From positions 1 to 55,382 of the forward strand of contig DXWI01000016.1 in assembly GCA_019416935.1 (NCBI GenBank): DNA of 55,382 nt, written 5' to 3'. The DNA is from Clostridiales bacterium. Lineage in GTDB: Bacteria > Bacillota > Clostridia > Christensenellales > CAG-138. Below are positions 33,428-41,433 of the stretch, piece by piece. The notes under the pieces are model-generated. The model had not been told where the DNA came from, did not search any database, and saw only the letters and a program-made list of their open reading frames with translations. The position numbers and the translations under genes are program-made. How positions within the stretch are numbered: the first letter of the stretch is position 1; each line of letters starts with the position of its first letter.

Positions 33428-34600
33428 TTACCGAACCCGCTTTCCCATATAGTAGACGCTCTGAACGGCGACGTCCTCATCGAACAGCACCACGTCCGCA
33501 TCCTTGCCCGGCAGCAGGCGGCCCTTGCGGCCGTCGATGCGCAAAAGCTTTGCCGGATTCTCCGTCATCATGCGGATCGCATCCGGCAGCGGCACGCCGG
33601 CGAGCTTCCACATCGTGCGCACGAGCCGGTCGGTCGTCGCGATACTGCCGGCGAATGCGCTCCGATCCGGAAGCTTGGCCACGCCGTCCTCGATGATGCA
33701 GGGCTGGCCGTCCTCCTTGCTGCCGCTGATGGAGGTTTTCACGTCCAGACCGGCCGGGCGCAGCGAATCGGTCACCATGCTCACGCGTTCAACGCCCTTG
33801 CACTTGACGATCATGTTCAGAAGTGCCGGCGGCAGATGGCAGCCGTCCGCGATGACCTCCACGGTCAGCCCGTCGAGGCAATAGGCGCTCTCGGTCACGC
33901 CGAGGATGCGGAATCCGCTCCGGCGCGTGATCGTCGAGGTGCAGGAATACAGGTGCGTCACGTGCGTATAGCCGTGTTTGAGCGCCTCCACGCAGTCATC
34001 ATAAGTCGCGTCCGTGTGCGCAATCGTCGGCAGGATGCCGTGCGCGGTCAGATAATCGCCCATTTCCATCGCGCCGCTGCGCTCCGGCGCAACGGACCAG
34101 CGCACGATTGCGCCGTCTGCCAGCTCGACAATCTTCCGATATTCGACCGGATCGGGATCCTTGATATAGCGCGGGTCCTGCCCGCCCTTCTGGTTCATGG
34201 CGAAGTACGGCCCCTCCATGTGCAGACCCGGCTGGTACTGCTCTTGGCGCATCTGCTCGCGCGCCTCCTTGAAGGCGGCGACGCTGCGAACAAGCTCGTC
34301 CGTGGAGGCCGAGAGCGTCGTGGGTACGATCGTAGTCGTTCCGTGGGAGAGATGCATGCGGCACGCGCCGACAAACGCTTCCACCGTGCCGTCCATGAAG
34401 TCATGGCCGCCGCCGCCGTGGGTATGCGTGTCGATAAAGCCGGCGGAGGCGTACATTCCGCCGCCGTCGATGGTCTCGGCATCCGAAACCTCGGCGTCAT
34501 ACGGCAAAATCGCCGCGATTCGCCCGCCCTCCATCAAAATGCTGCCGTTTACGATGCTGCCGCCATCCACGACGCGGACATGCCGAAGCAAAGTTTTCAT
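33428..34600 (-). CDS. nagA: N-acetylglucosamine-6-phosphate deacetylase
   Basis: A 390-residue amidohydrolase-superfamily enzyme removing acetate from GlcNAc-6-phosphate. Seen motifs: GFIDTHTHGGGGHDFMDGT, LHMEGPYFA (metal Glu), GYTHVTHLYSC, DGCHLPPALLNM and the catalytic MVTDSLRPAG. The metal His motif THL(F/Y) is conserved but the surrounding residues differ from classical NagA (ATHLFNAM), so a related N-acylated hexosamine phosphate could be the substrate. The start after AAGGAGAACACC is preferred to a longer in-frame version of 34 low-complexity residues. It follows nagB by 10 bases. Confidence 0.92.
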   Translation of the reverse strand: MKTLLRHVRVVDGGSIVNGSILMEGGRIAAILPYDAEVSDAETIDGGGMYASAGFIDTHTHGGGGHDFMDGTVEAFVGACRMHLSHGTTTIVPTTLSASTDELVRSVAAFKEAREQMRQEQYQPGLHMEGPYFAMNQKGGQDPRYIKDPDPVEYRKIVELADGAIVRWSVAPERSGAMEMGDYLTAHGILPTIAHTDATYDDCVEALKHGYTHVTHLYSCTSTITRRSGFRILGVTESAYCLDGLTVEVIADGCHLPPALLNMIVKCKGVERVSMVTDSLRPAGLDVKTSISGSKEDGQPCIIEDGVAKLPDRSAFAGSIATTDRLVRTMWKLAGVPLPDAIRMMTENPAKLLRIDGRKGRLLPGKDADVVLFDEDVAVQSVYYMGKRVR

Positions 34601-34610
34601 GGTGTTCTCC

Positions 34611-35369
34611 TTACAGCAGCGCGCTGCTGTCCGCATCCAGATACAGGATGGAGCCGGGCGTTCTGCGCAGGATGGTGCAGGGGCAGTGCTCGTCAATCGC
34701 ATCGTTGAGCATCGCCTTGGCGGCGTTCGCCTTCGTCGGGGCGGGCACCACGCAGAAGCGGTACTTTGCTGCCATCAGCGCCGGAACGGTCAGTGAGAGC
34801 GCGTGCGTCGGCACCTCATCAATGGACCGGAAGCAGCCGTCGTGCACCTGCTGCATGCGGCACACCTCGTCGAGCTTGACGACCTTGACGGTCTTGGGAT
34901 CGTTGAAATCGGCCACCGGCGGATCGTTGAACGCGATATGGCCGTTTTCACCGATGCCCATGCAAACGATGTCGATCGGCTTTTCGTTCAGCATCGCCGC
35001 ATAGCTCTCGCAGGCCGCCTCGGAATCCGGATTCTGGCCGTCGAGGTAGTGCACGGAATGGAACGCACGCTTTGCAAAGATGCGGTCGCGCAGGAAATTG
35101 CCGAAGCCCTGCGGCGCATCCTTGTCGAGACCGATGTACTCGTCCATGTGGAACGCGTCGACGCGGGAAAAATCGATGCTCTTGTCCGCGACAGCCGCCG
35201 CGAGAAAATCATCCTGCGACGGCGCGGCCGCAAAGATGATCCGAATGGTATCTTTGGTCTGGAGCAGTTCCTTCACGACCGCCGCAAAATCGGCCGCCGC
35301 AACGCGCCCCATCTCTGCGCGGGTGTCAAAGATTTTGACCTGCAATTCCTCTTTTTGGAATGTCTTCAT
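34611..35369 (-). CDS. nagB: Glucosamine-6-phosphate deaminase
   Basis: A 252-residue isomerase/deaminase converting glucosamine-6-phosphate to fructose-6-phosphate and ammonia. Catalytic blocks are DAFHMDEYIGL (Asp base) and CMGIGENGHIAFNDPP (catalytic Glu/His). The C-terminal ALSLTVPALMAA is also typical. The start chosen has AAGGAG 9 bases upstream; an ATG 21 bases earlier overlaps it. It is the first gene of the nagB-nagA-SIS-AGE-EamA operon. Product fructose-6-phosphate feeds pfkA. Confidence 0.95.
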   Translation of the reverse strand: MKTFQKEELQVKIFDTRAEMGRVAAADFAAVVKELLQTKDTIRIIFAAAPSQDDFLAAAVADKSIDFSRVDAFHMDEYIGLDKDAPQGFGNFLRDRIFAKRAFHSVHYLDGQNPDSEAACESYAAMLNEKPIDIVCMGIGENGHIAFNDPPVADFNDPKTVKVVKLDEVCRMQQVHDGCFRSIDEVPTHALSLTVPALMAAKYRFCVVPAPTKANAAKAMLNDAIDEHCPCTILRRTPGSILYLDADSSALL

Positions 35370-35950
35370 GATACTCTTCTCCTTTATCATATGATTTGAG
35401 ATGGACTCGACTCACGAATCAGCGTTTGACGAGGGCGGATGCGCGCCCGCCCTGCCCCGCGCCTGCATACACGATGCTGCCCAAGAGACAGCGCACACAC
35501 CGGATCGCGGGCCGGGTTGCTTCATGGTGGTTTCCTATCCTATTATAGAAAACCGAAGCGCGGCGTTCCATGTAGATTCCGTTGGAATTGATGTACGATT
35601 CTATTTTCACATCCGGCGGGGCGGGATATCCGGTCAAAGCGGGCATCAATTTTTCCCTTTGAAGCGTCTCCGGCACGTTCGGCAGCGGTCATATGCCCGA
35701 TCTCCGCGCGATGCATACAGAAATTATTTACATGAGAACACAAATGTCTTACATGGCGTTCTTGCAAACATTTCACTAAAATAGCGGTGAGAGTCACTGA
35801 GATCTGTACCCATCCGAATGACGGGCGCTCGCTCCATTGTTGTTTCCATCCGCGTCCGTTCGGCAGCCGAACGCGCGGCCATCCCGCCGCAGTCACCTTA
35901 CGCATCAACCGTATCAACGCCCGCTGAGCGGACAGAAGGGATAACGCATT
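35370..35950. other. Divergent intergenic region between nagB and the amidohydrolase pair
   Basis: About 580 bases without a convincing gene. On the minus strand a TATAAT box near 35552-35557 could start the nag operon with a leader of about 185 bases; its -35 is poor. A GGGCG/CGCCC hairpin lies at about 35432-35451. On plus, no consensus promoter for the amidohydrolase genes was found, though TAAAAT occurs near 35778. The last 35 bases are repeated before the second amidohydrolase gene. Confidence 0.4.
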
Positions 35951-36841
35951 ATGATCATTAAAAAACTGGACATTCACGCACATGTGGTGCTCGAAAAGGA
36001 ATACCCCTGCTGGGGTGCGACCAACGGCATGGGCCTGGTCTGTGAGGAGCTGCGCGAGATGTACGACCGCATCGGCGTCGAAAAGGGCGTGGCACTGCCG
36101 ATCGTTTCGCCCGAGCACATGACCGATCAGCTCACGGTACGCGCGGCGCGCACGGCCGCCGAAACGCACCCGGAAACCATCGGCTGGTGGTTCTGCAACG
36201 TCGATCCCCGCTGGCTGACCAACAGCTCGGACGCCGACCTCTCCATCCCGATGGAATACTATAAATCCCGCGGTGCCAAAGGGCTCGGCGAATTCACGAC
36301 CAATCTCCCCGTTGACAATCCATTGATGCAGAACCTGTTCTATCACGCGGAAAAGTGTGGCCTGCCCATCCTGTTCCACATCGGCCAGCAGGGCGGCGAC
36401 TACGGCATCGTGGATGAGCTGGGGCTGCACAAGATCGAAGCGACGCTGAAAAAATTCCCGAAGCTCAAGCTCATCGGCCACAGCCAGAAATGGTGGGCGG
36501 AGATCAGCGGCGACTGCAACGAACAGAACCGCAACGGGTATCCGGAAGGCCCAGTGACGCCCGGCGGCCGGCTCGTGGAGCTGCTCAGAAACTATCCGAA
36601 CATGTACGGCGACCTGTCCGCCGGTTCCGGCGCAAACGCGGTCATGCGCGATCCGGCGTTCGGCTACAAATTTCTCGAGGAGTTCCAGGACAAGCTGTTC
36701 TTCGGCGTGGACTACTGTGAGCCCGGCAACTTCATGCCCTTGTCGCAGTATCTCGACGACGCCGTGGAAAACGGCCGCATCAGCCAGAAGGCATACAACA
36801 AGATCTGCCGCGAAAATCTGCTCGCTCTCCTCGAGGGCTGA
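35951..36841 (+). CDS. Amidohydrolase family protein (Amidohydro_2), copy 1
   Basis: A 296-residue TIM-barrel metal hydrolase or decarboxylase of the PF04909 family. Metal ligands visible: IHAH (H9, H11), LFHIG (H143), IGHSQ (H177) and FGVDY (D254). GAKGLGEF supplies a conserved Glu. The family includes ACMSD-type decarboxylases and lactone hydrolases. The ribosome site is AGAAGGGATAACGC. A close paralogue follows directly, and a URO-D-like gene completes the set. The substrate is unknown; the divergent nag operon suggests a sugar-derived compound. Confidence 0.88.
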   Translation: MIIKKLDIHAHVVLEKEYPCWGATNGMGLVCEELREMYDRIGVEKGVALPIVSPEHMTDQLTVRAARTAAETHPETIGWWFCNVDPRWLTNSSDADLSIPMEYYKSRGAKGLGEFTTNLPVDNPLMQNLFYHAEKCGLPILFHIGQQGGDYGIVDELGLHKIEATLKKFPKLKLIGHSQKWWAEISGDCNEQNRNGYPEGPVTPGGRLVELLRNYPNMYGDLSAGSGANAVMRDPAFGYKFLEEFQDKLFFGVDYCEPGNFMPLSQYLDDAVENGRISQKAYNKICRENLLALLEG

Positions 36842-36892
36842 GCGCGCAAGCGGCATCGACGCCCGCTGAGCGGGCAGAAGGGAGCGTTCTTC

Positions 36893-37768
36893 ATGATAAT
36901 TCAGAAACTGGATCTGCATGCGCATGTGATGCTCGAAAGGGAGTATGGCCCTATCGGACTGACCTGTGAGGAGCTTCGCGTGATGTACGACCGCATCGGC
37001 GTCGAAAAGGGCGTGGCGCTGCCGATCGTTTCGCCCGAATATGAGGCCGACCAGTTCTCCGTACGTGCGGCGCGCATCAGCGCCGAAACCCACCCGGAAA
37101 CCATCGGCTGGTGGTTCTGCAACGTCGATCCCCGCTGGCTGACCAACAGCCCGGACGCCGACCTCTCCATCCCGATGGAGTACTACAAATCCCGCGGCGC
37201 CAAGGGCATCGGCGAATTGACGGCCAATCTTCCCGTCGACGATCCGATGATGCAGAACCTGTTCTTCCATGCGGAAAAGTGCGGTCTGCCCGTGCTGTTC
37301 CATATCGGCTGGGCCGGCGGAAACGATTACGGCATTGTGGATGATCTGGGGCTGCCCAGGATTGAGGCGACGCTCAAAAAATTCCCGAAGCTCAAGCTCA
37401 TCGGCCACAGTCAGAAGTGGTGGTCGGAGATCAGCGGCGACAACACGGAAGCCATTCGCGGCGACCGGCCCAAGACGCCGGTGGTGCCGGGCGGCCGCGC
37501 CGTCGAGCTGCTCAGAAACTATCCGAACATGTACGGCGATCTGTCCGCCGGCTCCGGCGGAAACGCGGTCATGCGCGATCCGGCGTTCGGCTACAAATTT
37601 CTCGAGGAGTTTCAGGACAAGCTGTTCTTCGGCGTGGACTATTGTGAGCTGAGCAACTTCATGCCCCTGTCGCACTTCCTCGACGACGCCGTGGAAAACG
37701 GCCGCATCAGCCAAAAGGCGTACAACAAGATCTGCCGCGAAAACCTGCTCGCCCTGATGGAGGGGTAA
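36893..37768 (+). CDS. Amidohydrolase family protein (Amidohydro_2), copy 2
   Basis: A 291-residue paralogue of the preceding gene. Long blocks are identical (for example HPETIGWWFCNVDPRWLTN). The five metal-site residues are all kept (IHAH is LHAH here). Copy 2 lacks a 7-residue insertion seen near residue 21 of copy 1, has NDYG instead of DYG after the FHIG motif, and diverges at residues 185-205. The leader before the start (ACGCCCGCTGAGCGGGCAGA) repeats that of copy 1, so the duplication included the 5' region. The two proteins may form a heteromer or have split specificities. Confidence 0.88.
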   Translation: MIIQKLDLHAHVMLEREYGPIGLTCEELRVMYDRIGVEKGVALPIVSPEYEADQFSVRAARISAETHPETIGWWFCNVDPRWLTNSPDADLSIPMEYYKSRGAKGIGELTANLPVDDPMMQNLFFHAEKCGLPVLFHIGWAGGNDYGIVDDLGLPRIEATLKKFPKLKLIGHSQKWWSEISGDNTEAIRGDRPKTPVVPGGRAVELLRNYPNMYGDLSAGSGGNAVMRDPAFGYKFLEEFQDKLFFGVDYCELSNFMPLSHFLDDAVENGRISQKAYNKICRENLLALMEG

Positions 37769-37816
37769 AGCAAGCTTTCAGGCGCATCGAACCATCATCA
37801 GATAGGAGGACCCCCC

Positions 37817-38827
37817 ATGAACAATCGTCCGCAGTTCACGGTAGATATCTACCATGACGTGGCCCCGTATCTGGCGGGTGTCAGCGAAAAGGACTTCTTT
37901 CTGGACGCCGACAAGCTGATTCTGGCCTGGAACGCCGCCACCGAGTGGACGCTCGACACCTTCCATGGCCGCATTCCGCCGCGCGAACCGACAGCGGCGC
38001 CCAATTCCTACGGACACCTGATCTGTCTCGGCGCGCCGATCTGCTACTCGGACAGCGCGGAGCCGAACATTTTGCCCGCGGCCGATTCGCTGGAGGATGC
38101 GATCCGGCTGCTCGAGGATGCCCGGGGCATGGACTTTACCGCCTGCCCGATCTTCCGGCAATATGCCGAACTGTCCGCGCGTCTGCGGGAGGTCTACCCC
38201 AGCTCGCCGGCCATCGGCGGGCTCGTTGCCGAGGGGCCGCTGACCTCGGCGGTTCTGTACCGCGGCACCGACTTCTATATGGACATGATCGATGAACCGG
38301 AGCGCACCGCATATTATCTGGAGCTGATGACCGACAGTTCGCTCGCTTTCCGTGCAGCGGTCAATACGTTCTGCGGTCGGCCGGCCGTCAGCAGCGCCTG
38401 CGACCGGTTTGCGGACGATCTTGCGAGCATGGTGCCGCCCTCGATGTGGGATGAAATGGTCGTCCCTTTCTGGCGGCGCCACTTTGCGGGCATGACCACC
38501 GGCGCGGAGCATCCGCTCCACTGTGAGGCGTTGGTTCCTGCGCATCTGCCCTATCTGGAAAAGGCGGGCGTCACGCATTACCAACCGTCCGTTTCTCCGC
38601 AGATTACACTGGAAAGCCTGCGCGCCAATACCGCCCTGCCGTTCGACTGGCTGCTGTACATGTACCATGTGACGGAGATGACCGACCAACAGATCGCGGA
38701 CTGGGTTGCCGAAGCCATTCCCTACGGCCCCACGGCCATCCGCACGCAGCTCGGCGCCTACACCATTCAGTCCGGCAAGGTCGACCGGATTCAGGCGTTC
38801 CTCGACGTTGCCGATTCCTATCGGTAA
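37817..38827 (+). CDS. Uroporphyrinogen decarboxylase superfamily protein (third in window)
   Basis: A 336-residue URO-D-fold protein. Core segments are GGLVAEGPLTSAVLYRG, then HCEALVPAHLPYLEKAGVTH and a C-terminal MTDQQIADWVAEAIPYG, the usual barrel-end helix. The HemE porphyrin motif is missing. H-C of HCEAL sits at the position of the metal-binding HxC of methyltransferase members, but the spacing differs. The ribosome site is AGGAGGA. It shares a transcript with the two amidohydrolases (48-base gap) and is followed by a strong terminator. Confidence 0.8.
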   Translation: MNNRPQFTVDIYHDVAPYLAGVSEKDFFLDADKLILAWNAATEWTLDTFHGRIPPREPTAAPNSYGHLICLGAPICYSDSAEPNILPAADSLEDAIRLLEDARGMDFTACPIFRQYAELSARLREVYPSSPAIGGLVAEGPLTSAVLYRGTDFYMDMIDEPERTAYYLELMTDSSLAFRAAVNTFCGRPAVSSACDRFADDLASMVPPSMWDEMVVPFWRRHFAGMTTGAEHPLHCEALVPAHLPYLEKAGVTHYQPSVSPQITLESLRANTALPFDWLLYMYHVTEMTDQQIADWVAEAIPYGPTAIRTQLGAYTIQSGKVDRIQAFLDVADSYR

Positions 38828-38848
38828 CGGAACCCGCGCTGACAGCAA

Positions 38849-38871
38849 GCAGCCGGCAATCCGCCGGCTGC
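38849..38871 (+). terminator. Terminator after the amidohydrolase/URO-D operon
   Basis: A 9-bp stem GCAGCCGGC/GCCGGCTGC with loop AATCC, followed by TTTATT. The same hairpin with identical loop recurs at 39064-39086. Confidence 0.85.
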
Positions 38872-38950
38872 TTTATTCCGTCAAAAAACTCTATTTTTTG
38901 ATGGGACTGCTGCGCGGCAGAGTCTGCCGCTTATTGCGACAGGCTCTGCG

Positions 38951-39055
38951 TCAAAAGCACCGCACAGGTCGCTGCTTTTGACGAATTTTATGGTTCTTCC
39001 TGCGCAATTCCCGTGTGCGAACCGACGGAGCGGTTCGCTCGCTACCATTTTTGAC
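38951..39055. repeat. Dispersed intergenic repeat, copy 1
   Basis: A roughly 100-base segment resembling 41283-41375. The best-conserved core is TTTTGACGAATT(T/C)TATGG followed by (T/C)TCTTCCTGC, then CGAACCG and CGGTT further on. Both copies sit in the 3' region of an operon next to a strong hairpin. Confidence 0.6.
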
Positions 39056-39063
39056 AGTCTGAA

Positions 39064-39086
39064 GCAGCCGGCAATCCGCCGGCTGC
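39064..39086 (+). repeat. Second copy of the 38849 terminator hairpin
   Basis: Same stem and loop as 38849-38871, followed here by TGGTTTTTGCTGTTTTTTT. No gene ends between the two copies, so the duplication is not explained by two separate transcription units. Confidence 0.7.
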
Positions 39087-39630
39087 TGGTTTTTGCTGTT
39101 TTTTTGATCGCCGGCGTCTGGCGGCGGGCCGCTCCGGTGAGGCAGCGGGTTCTGACCGGCCATTGCAAAAAAAAACATGTTGGCCGTGGCGATGTATATG
39201 GCCGTCCCCGCAGGGCATACTATCGTCGAACAGATGAGGTCGGAAATGGTTGCCGGCGCATCCCGAAAGGGTCTTTGAGATGCAGGATACACCGCCCTGC
39301 CGTTTGTTCATGATATACGGGTAGCTTACGGCTATCCGTATTGTTCTGTATGGAGCGAGCATATAAAAACGGTGGATGGGTACTTTTGGGTGTACGCACA
39401 AAACAAAAAAACCCGGGGAGCATGGATCTTCCGGAATTCTCTGCTGTCTAACCGTATGAATAAAATGTTCTTGGCGTTTCGGTGGTGGGGATTGAACTCT
39501 CGTAACCCGCAAAAAGGTGGTAGCGGCACAAAGCCATCGTGTACGCGTTTACAGGCGTACACGCGACGCCGCGTGCCTTTTTGCGGAGAGGAGGAGCAGC
39601 GGCATGAGCGCGCTCTGTCTTTTGAAAAAA

Positions 39631-39662
39631 GTCGGAGCAAGCGATATAAAGCTTGCTCCGAC
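39631..39662 (-). terminator. tRNA-Val terminator
   Basis: A perfect 12-bp stem GTCGGAGCAAGC/GCTTGCTCCGAC with an 8-base loop; the minus strand continues TTTTTTC. It starts 2 bases after the encoded CCA end. Confidence 0.93.
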
Positions 39663-39663
39663 G

Positions 39664-39740
39664 TGGTGGGGATGGAGGGGCTCGAACCCCCGACCTCTTC
39701 GATGTGAGCGAAGCGCTCTAACCAGCTGGGCTACATCCCC
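39664..39740 (-). tRNA. tRNA-Val (anticodon CAC)
   Basis: A 77-base tRNA with encoded CCA. Acceptor GGGGATG pairs with CATCCCC. The D-arm is GCCCAGCTGGTTAGAGC, the anticodon arm CTTCG-CTCACAT-CGAAG gives anticodon CAC for GUG codons, and the T-arm contains GGTTCGAGCC. It is a single-gene unit with its own promoter and terminator. Confidence 0.97.
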
Positions 39741-39750
39741 GAACACATTT

Positions 39751-39780
39751 ATTTTACAGCATACAGGTACCATTTGGCAA
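39751..39780 (-). promoter_or_regulatory. tRNA-Val promoter
   Basis: Minus strand -35 TTGCCA (39775-39780), 18-base spacer, -10 TAAAAT (39751-39756), ten bases before the tRNA 5' end. Confidence 0.75.
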
Positions 39781-39807
39781 GTACTTTTTTCTTCCATAGG
39801 ATGCCAG

Positions 39808-39836
39808 TTGAAAAACAGACCGTTTTCTCCTATAAT
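39808..39836 (+). promoter_or_regulatory. Promoter of the NagZ-like gene
   Basis: -35 TTGAAA (39808-39813), 17-base spacer, -10 TATAAT (39831-39836). The predicted leader is about 80 bases. It diverges from the tRNA promoter. Confidence 0.8.
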
Positions 39837-39922
39837 AAATGGACTGGAACGCACCGATTTGAAACGAAGCCCACCGCATGTCCGGGGAATGTGCGGCGCG
39901 CCACCGAAGGAGACGAAGCCGA

Positions 39923-41203
39923 TTGCTGCAAAAATCGCTCAAATGGATGCTGTTGACGCTGCTGCTTGCGGGTCTTTTGATCGGTGGGGTCGTCTGGATC
40001 GTATCGGTCGTTTCCGCGCCCGCAATTGCGGCAGGTACCCCCATGCCCATGCTGCCCTCGCCATCCCCCATACCCACCGTCTCACCGGCGCTCTCCCCTT
40101 CCCCCTCGCCGACGCCCTCTCAAACGCCCGCATCCGAGGCGGAACGGCTCGCCGCCTACATCGACGCCATGCCGATCGAGCAAAAGCTCGGCCAGCTCGT
40201 GATGTTCGGCGGCTCCGGCACAAGCCGGCCCGACAGCGACTTTGAATCCGTTTTGCAGGAGTATCCGGTCGGCAACATCGTGCTCTACGGCGCAAACATC
40301 GCAAAGAATGATGCGGACGGCGGTTTCTCGCGCGCACAGCGTCTGCTGGACGCCATCGAAGAGACCGCCTCCTGCGACATTCCGCCGCTCGTGAGCATCG
40401 ATGTGGAGGGCGGCGATGTGGTGCGCTTCCACTGGGACAAATGGCCGTTATCCGCGCGCAAGCTCGGCCAGCGCAACGATCCGGACGAAGCGTATGCACA
40501 GTTTCTCTCCATCGGCCAAAAGCTGTTCGAGACCGGCGTCAACATGAACCTTGCGCCAGTGCTCGACGTTTCCGAAGATCCCATGCGCACATTTTTGACC
40601 ACGCGCATCATCAGCAGCGACGAAGCGATCGTCGCATCCATCGGCATCTCCATCATCGAGGGCCTGCATGATGCGGGCTGTCTGGCCACCGCCAAGCACT
40701 TTCCCGGTCATGGCGGCACGCGAGCCGATTCCCACGCAACCACGCCGGTGATCCGCCGCTCCGCCGCATCGCTGTCCAGCTATGATCTGGTTCCGTTTGC
40801 CGCCGCGATCGATGCGGGCGTAGACGTGGTGCTCGTGGCTCATATCCTGTATCCGGCGCTCGACGAGGCGCAGATTGCGACGCTGTCCCCCGCCATCATC
40901 ACCGACCTGCTTCGCGGGCAGCTCGGGTTTGACGGCATAGTTTTAAGCGATGATTTCCGCATGGGCGGGTTGACCGGCCAGTGCGGCGTGGGCGAGGCTG
41001 CCGTGCGGTTTCTGCTCGCGGGCGGCGATCTGATCCTGTGTGGACCGCAGCATGAGGCGCAGCGCGAAATTATGGAAGCGCTGCTTGCCGCCGCTTCGGA
41101 CGGCACGCTGTCACAGGCGCGTATCGATGAGAGCGTTGCGCGCATTCTGAAGAAAAAAATGCAGGTGAGCGGTTGGTCGCCCGCACCGGTTGCTGTCGGC
41201 TGA
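39923..41203 (+). CDS. Membrane-anchored GH3 beta-N-acetylhexosaminidase (NagZ-like)
   Basis: A 426-residue glycoside hydrolase family 3 enzyme. A TTG start with AAGGAG 10 bases upstream gives LLQKSLKWMLLTLL and a single membrane anchor. An ATG 45 bases earlier would add an Arg-rich tail and lacks a ribosome site. A Pro/Ser/Thr linker follows (residues about 40-75). The catalytic domain has IVLYGANIAKN, AKHFPGHGGTRADSH, the NagZ signature, and the nucleophile segment IVLSDDFRMGG. It probably trims muropeptides or other GlcNAc compounds at the outer face, consistent with the amino-sugar operon nearby. Confidence 0.9.
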   Translation: MLQKSLKWMLLTLLLAGLLIGGVVWIVSVVSAPAIAAGTPMPMLPSPSPIPTVSPALSPSPSPTPSQTPASEAERLAAYIDAMPIEQKLGQLVMFGGSGTSRPDSDFESVLQEYPVGNIVLYGANIAKNDADGGFSRAQRLLDAIEETASCDIPPLVSIDVEGGDVVRFHWDKWPLSARKLGQRNDPDEAYAQFLSIGQKLFETGVNMNLAPVLDVSEDPMRTFLTTRIISSDEAIVASIGISIIEGLHDAGCLATAKHFPGHGGTRADSHATTPVIRRSAASLSSYDLVPFAAAIDAGVDVVLVAHILYPALDEAQIATLSPAIITDLLRGQLGFDGIVLSDDFRMGGLTGQCGVGEAAVRFLLAGGDLILCGPQHEAQREIMEALLAAASDGTLSQARIDESVARILKKKMQVSGWSPAPVAVG

Positions 41204-41282
41204 ACCCGCGTCTCCCGTTTGCGCTTGCCCGGCGCGTTCCGCAGCGGCATCCTCGCCAATCCCCAACGATTCCCGACAGGTG

Positions 41283-41375
41283 AAAAAGCGCCGCGCTGAT
41301 CGCTGTTTTGACGAATTCTATGGCTCTTCCTGCATCCCATACGCGAACCGGCGCAACGGTTGGCATTTTGATATC
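41283..41375. repeat. Dispersed intergenic repeat, copy 2
   Basis: Matches 38951-39055 over a core TTTTGACGAATTCTATGG and CTCTTCCTGC, with CGAACCG and AACGGTT parts after it. It lies between the NagZ-like stop and its terminator. Confidence 0.6.
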
Positions 41376-41411
41376 GAAAGCGCCGCGCAGTTTTTCTGCG
41401 CGGCGCTTTCG
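41375..41411. terminator. Bidirectional terminator between NagZ-like and DUF3048 genes
   Basis: A 16-bp perfect stem (CGAAAGCGCCGCGCAG and complement) with loop TTTTT, located between two convergent genes. On plus it continues TTGTTCTCT. Confidence 0.85.
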
Positions 41412-41433
41412 TTGTTCTCTGTGAACCCCGCCG

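Larger units (their letters stand above)
38872..39630. other. Non-coding interval with hairpins and repeats
   Basis: About 760 bases before the tRNA terminator. It contains an 11-bp-arm inverted repeat (CGTCAAAAGCA at 38949-38959 and its complement at 38973-38983), one copy of a dispersed repeat, a second copy of the upstream terminator hairpin, and a 9-bp-arm hairpin at 39538-39563. Short open frames exist but none has a ribosome site. Confidence 0.5.

Noticed and set aside
35419..35676. 85-codon minus-strand frame upstream of nagB
   Set aside because: No ribosome site at its start, mixed composition and no recognisable domain; treated as non-coding leader.
35543..37714. 723-codon minus-strand frame across both amidohydrolases
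   Set aside because: It is internally repeated only because the plus-strand genes are duplicated; no ribosome site or domain, whereas the plus-strand proteins keep all metal ligands.
39177..39278. 33-codon open frame beginning MLAVAMYMAVPAGH
   Set aside because: No ribosome site (preceded by a run of nine A), no recognised relative, and it lies in a repeat-rich non-coding interval; it could be a gene remnant but cannot be supported.
39484..39512. tRNA-like T-arm segment (GATTGAACTC on plus) in the non-coding interval
   Set aside because: The bases on either side of the TTCAATC loop do not form a five-pair stem and no acceptor, D or anticodon arm can be drawn.
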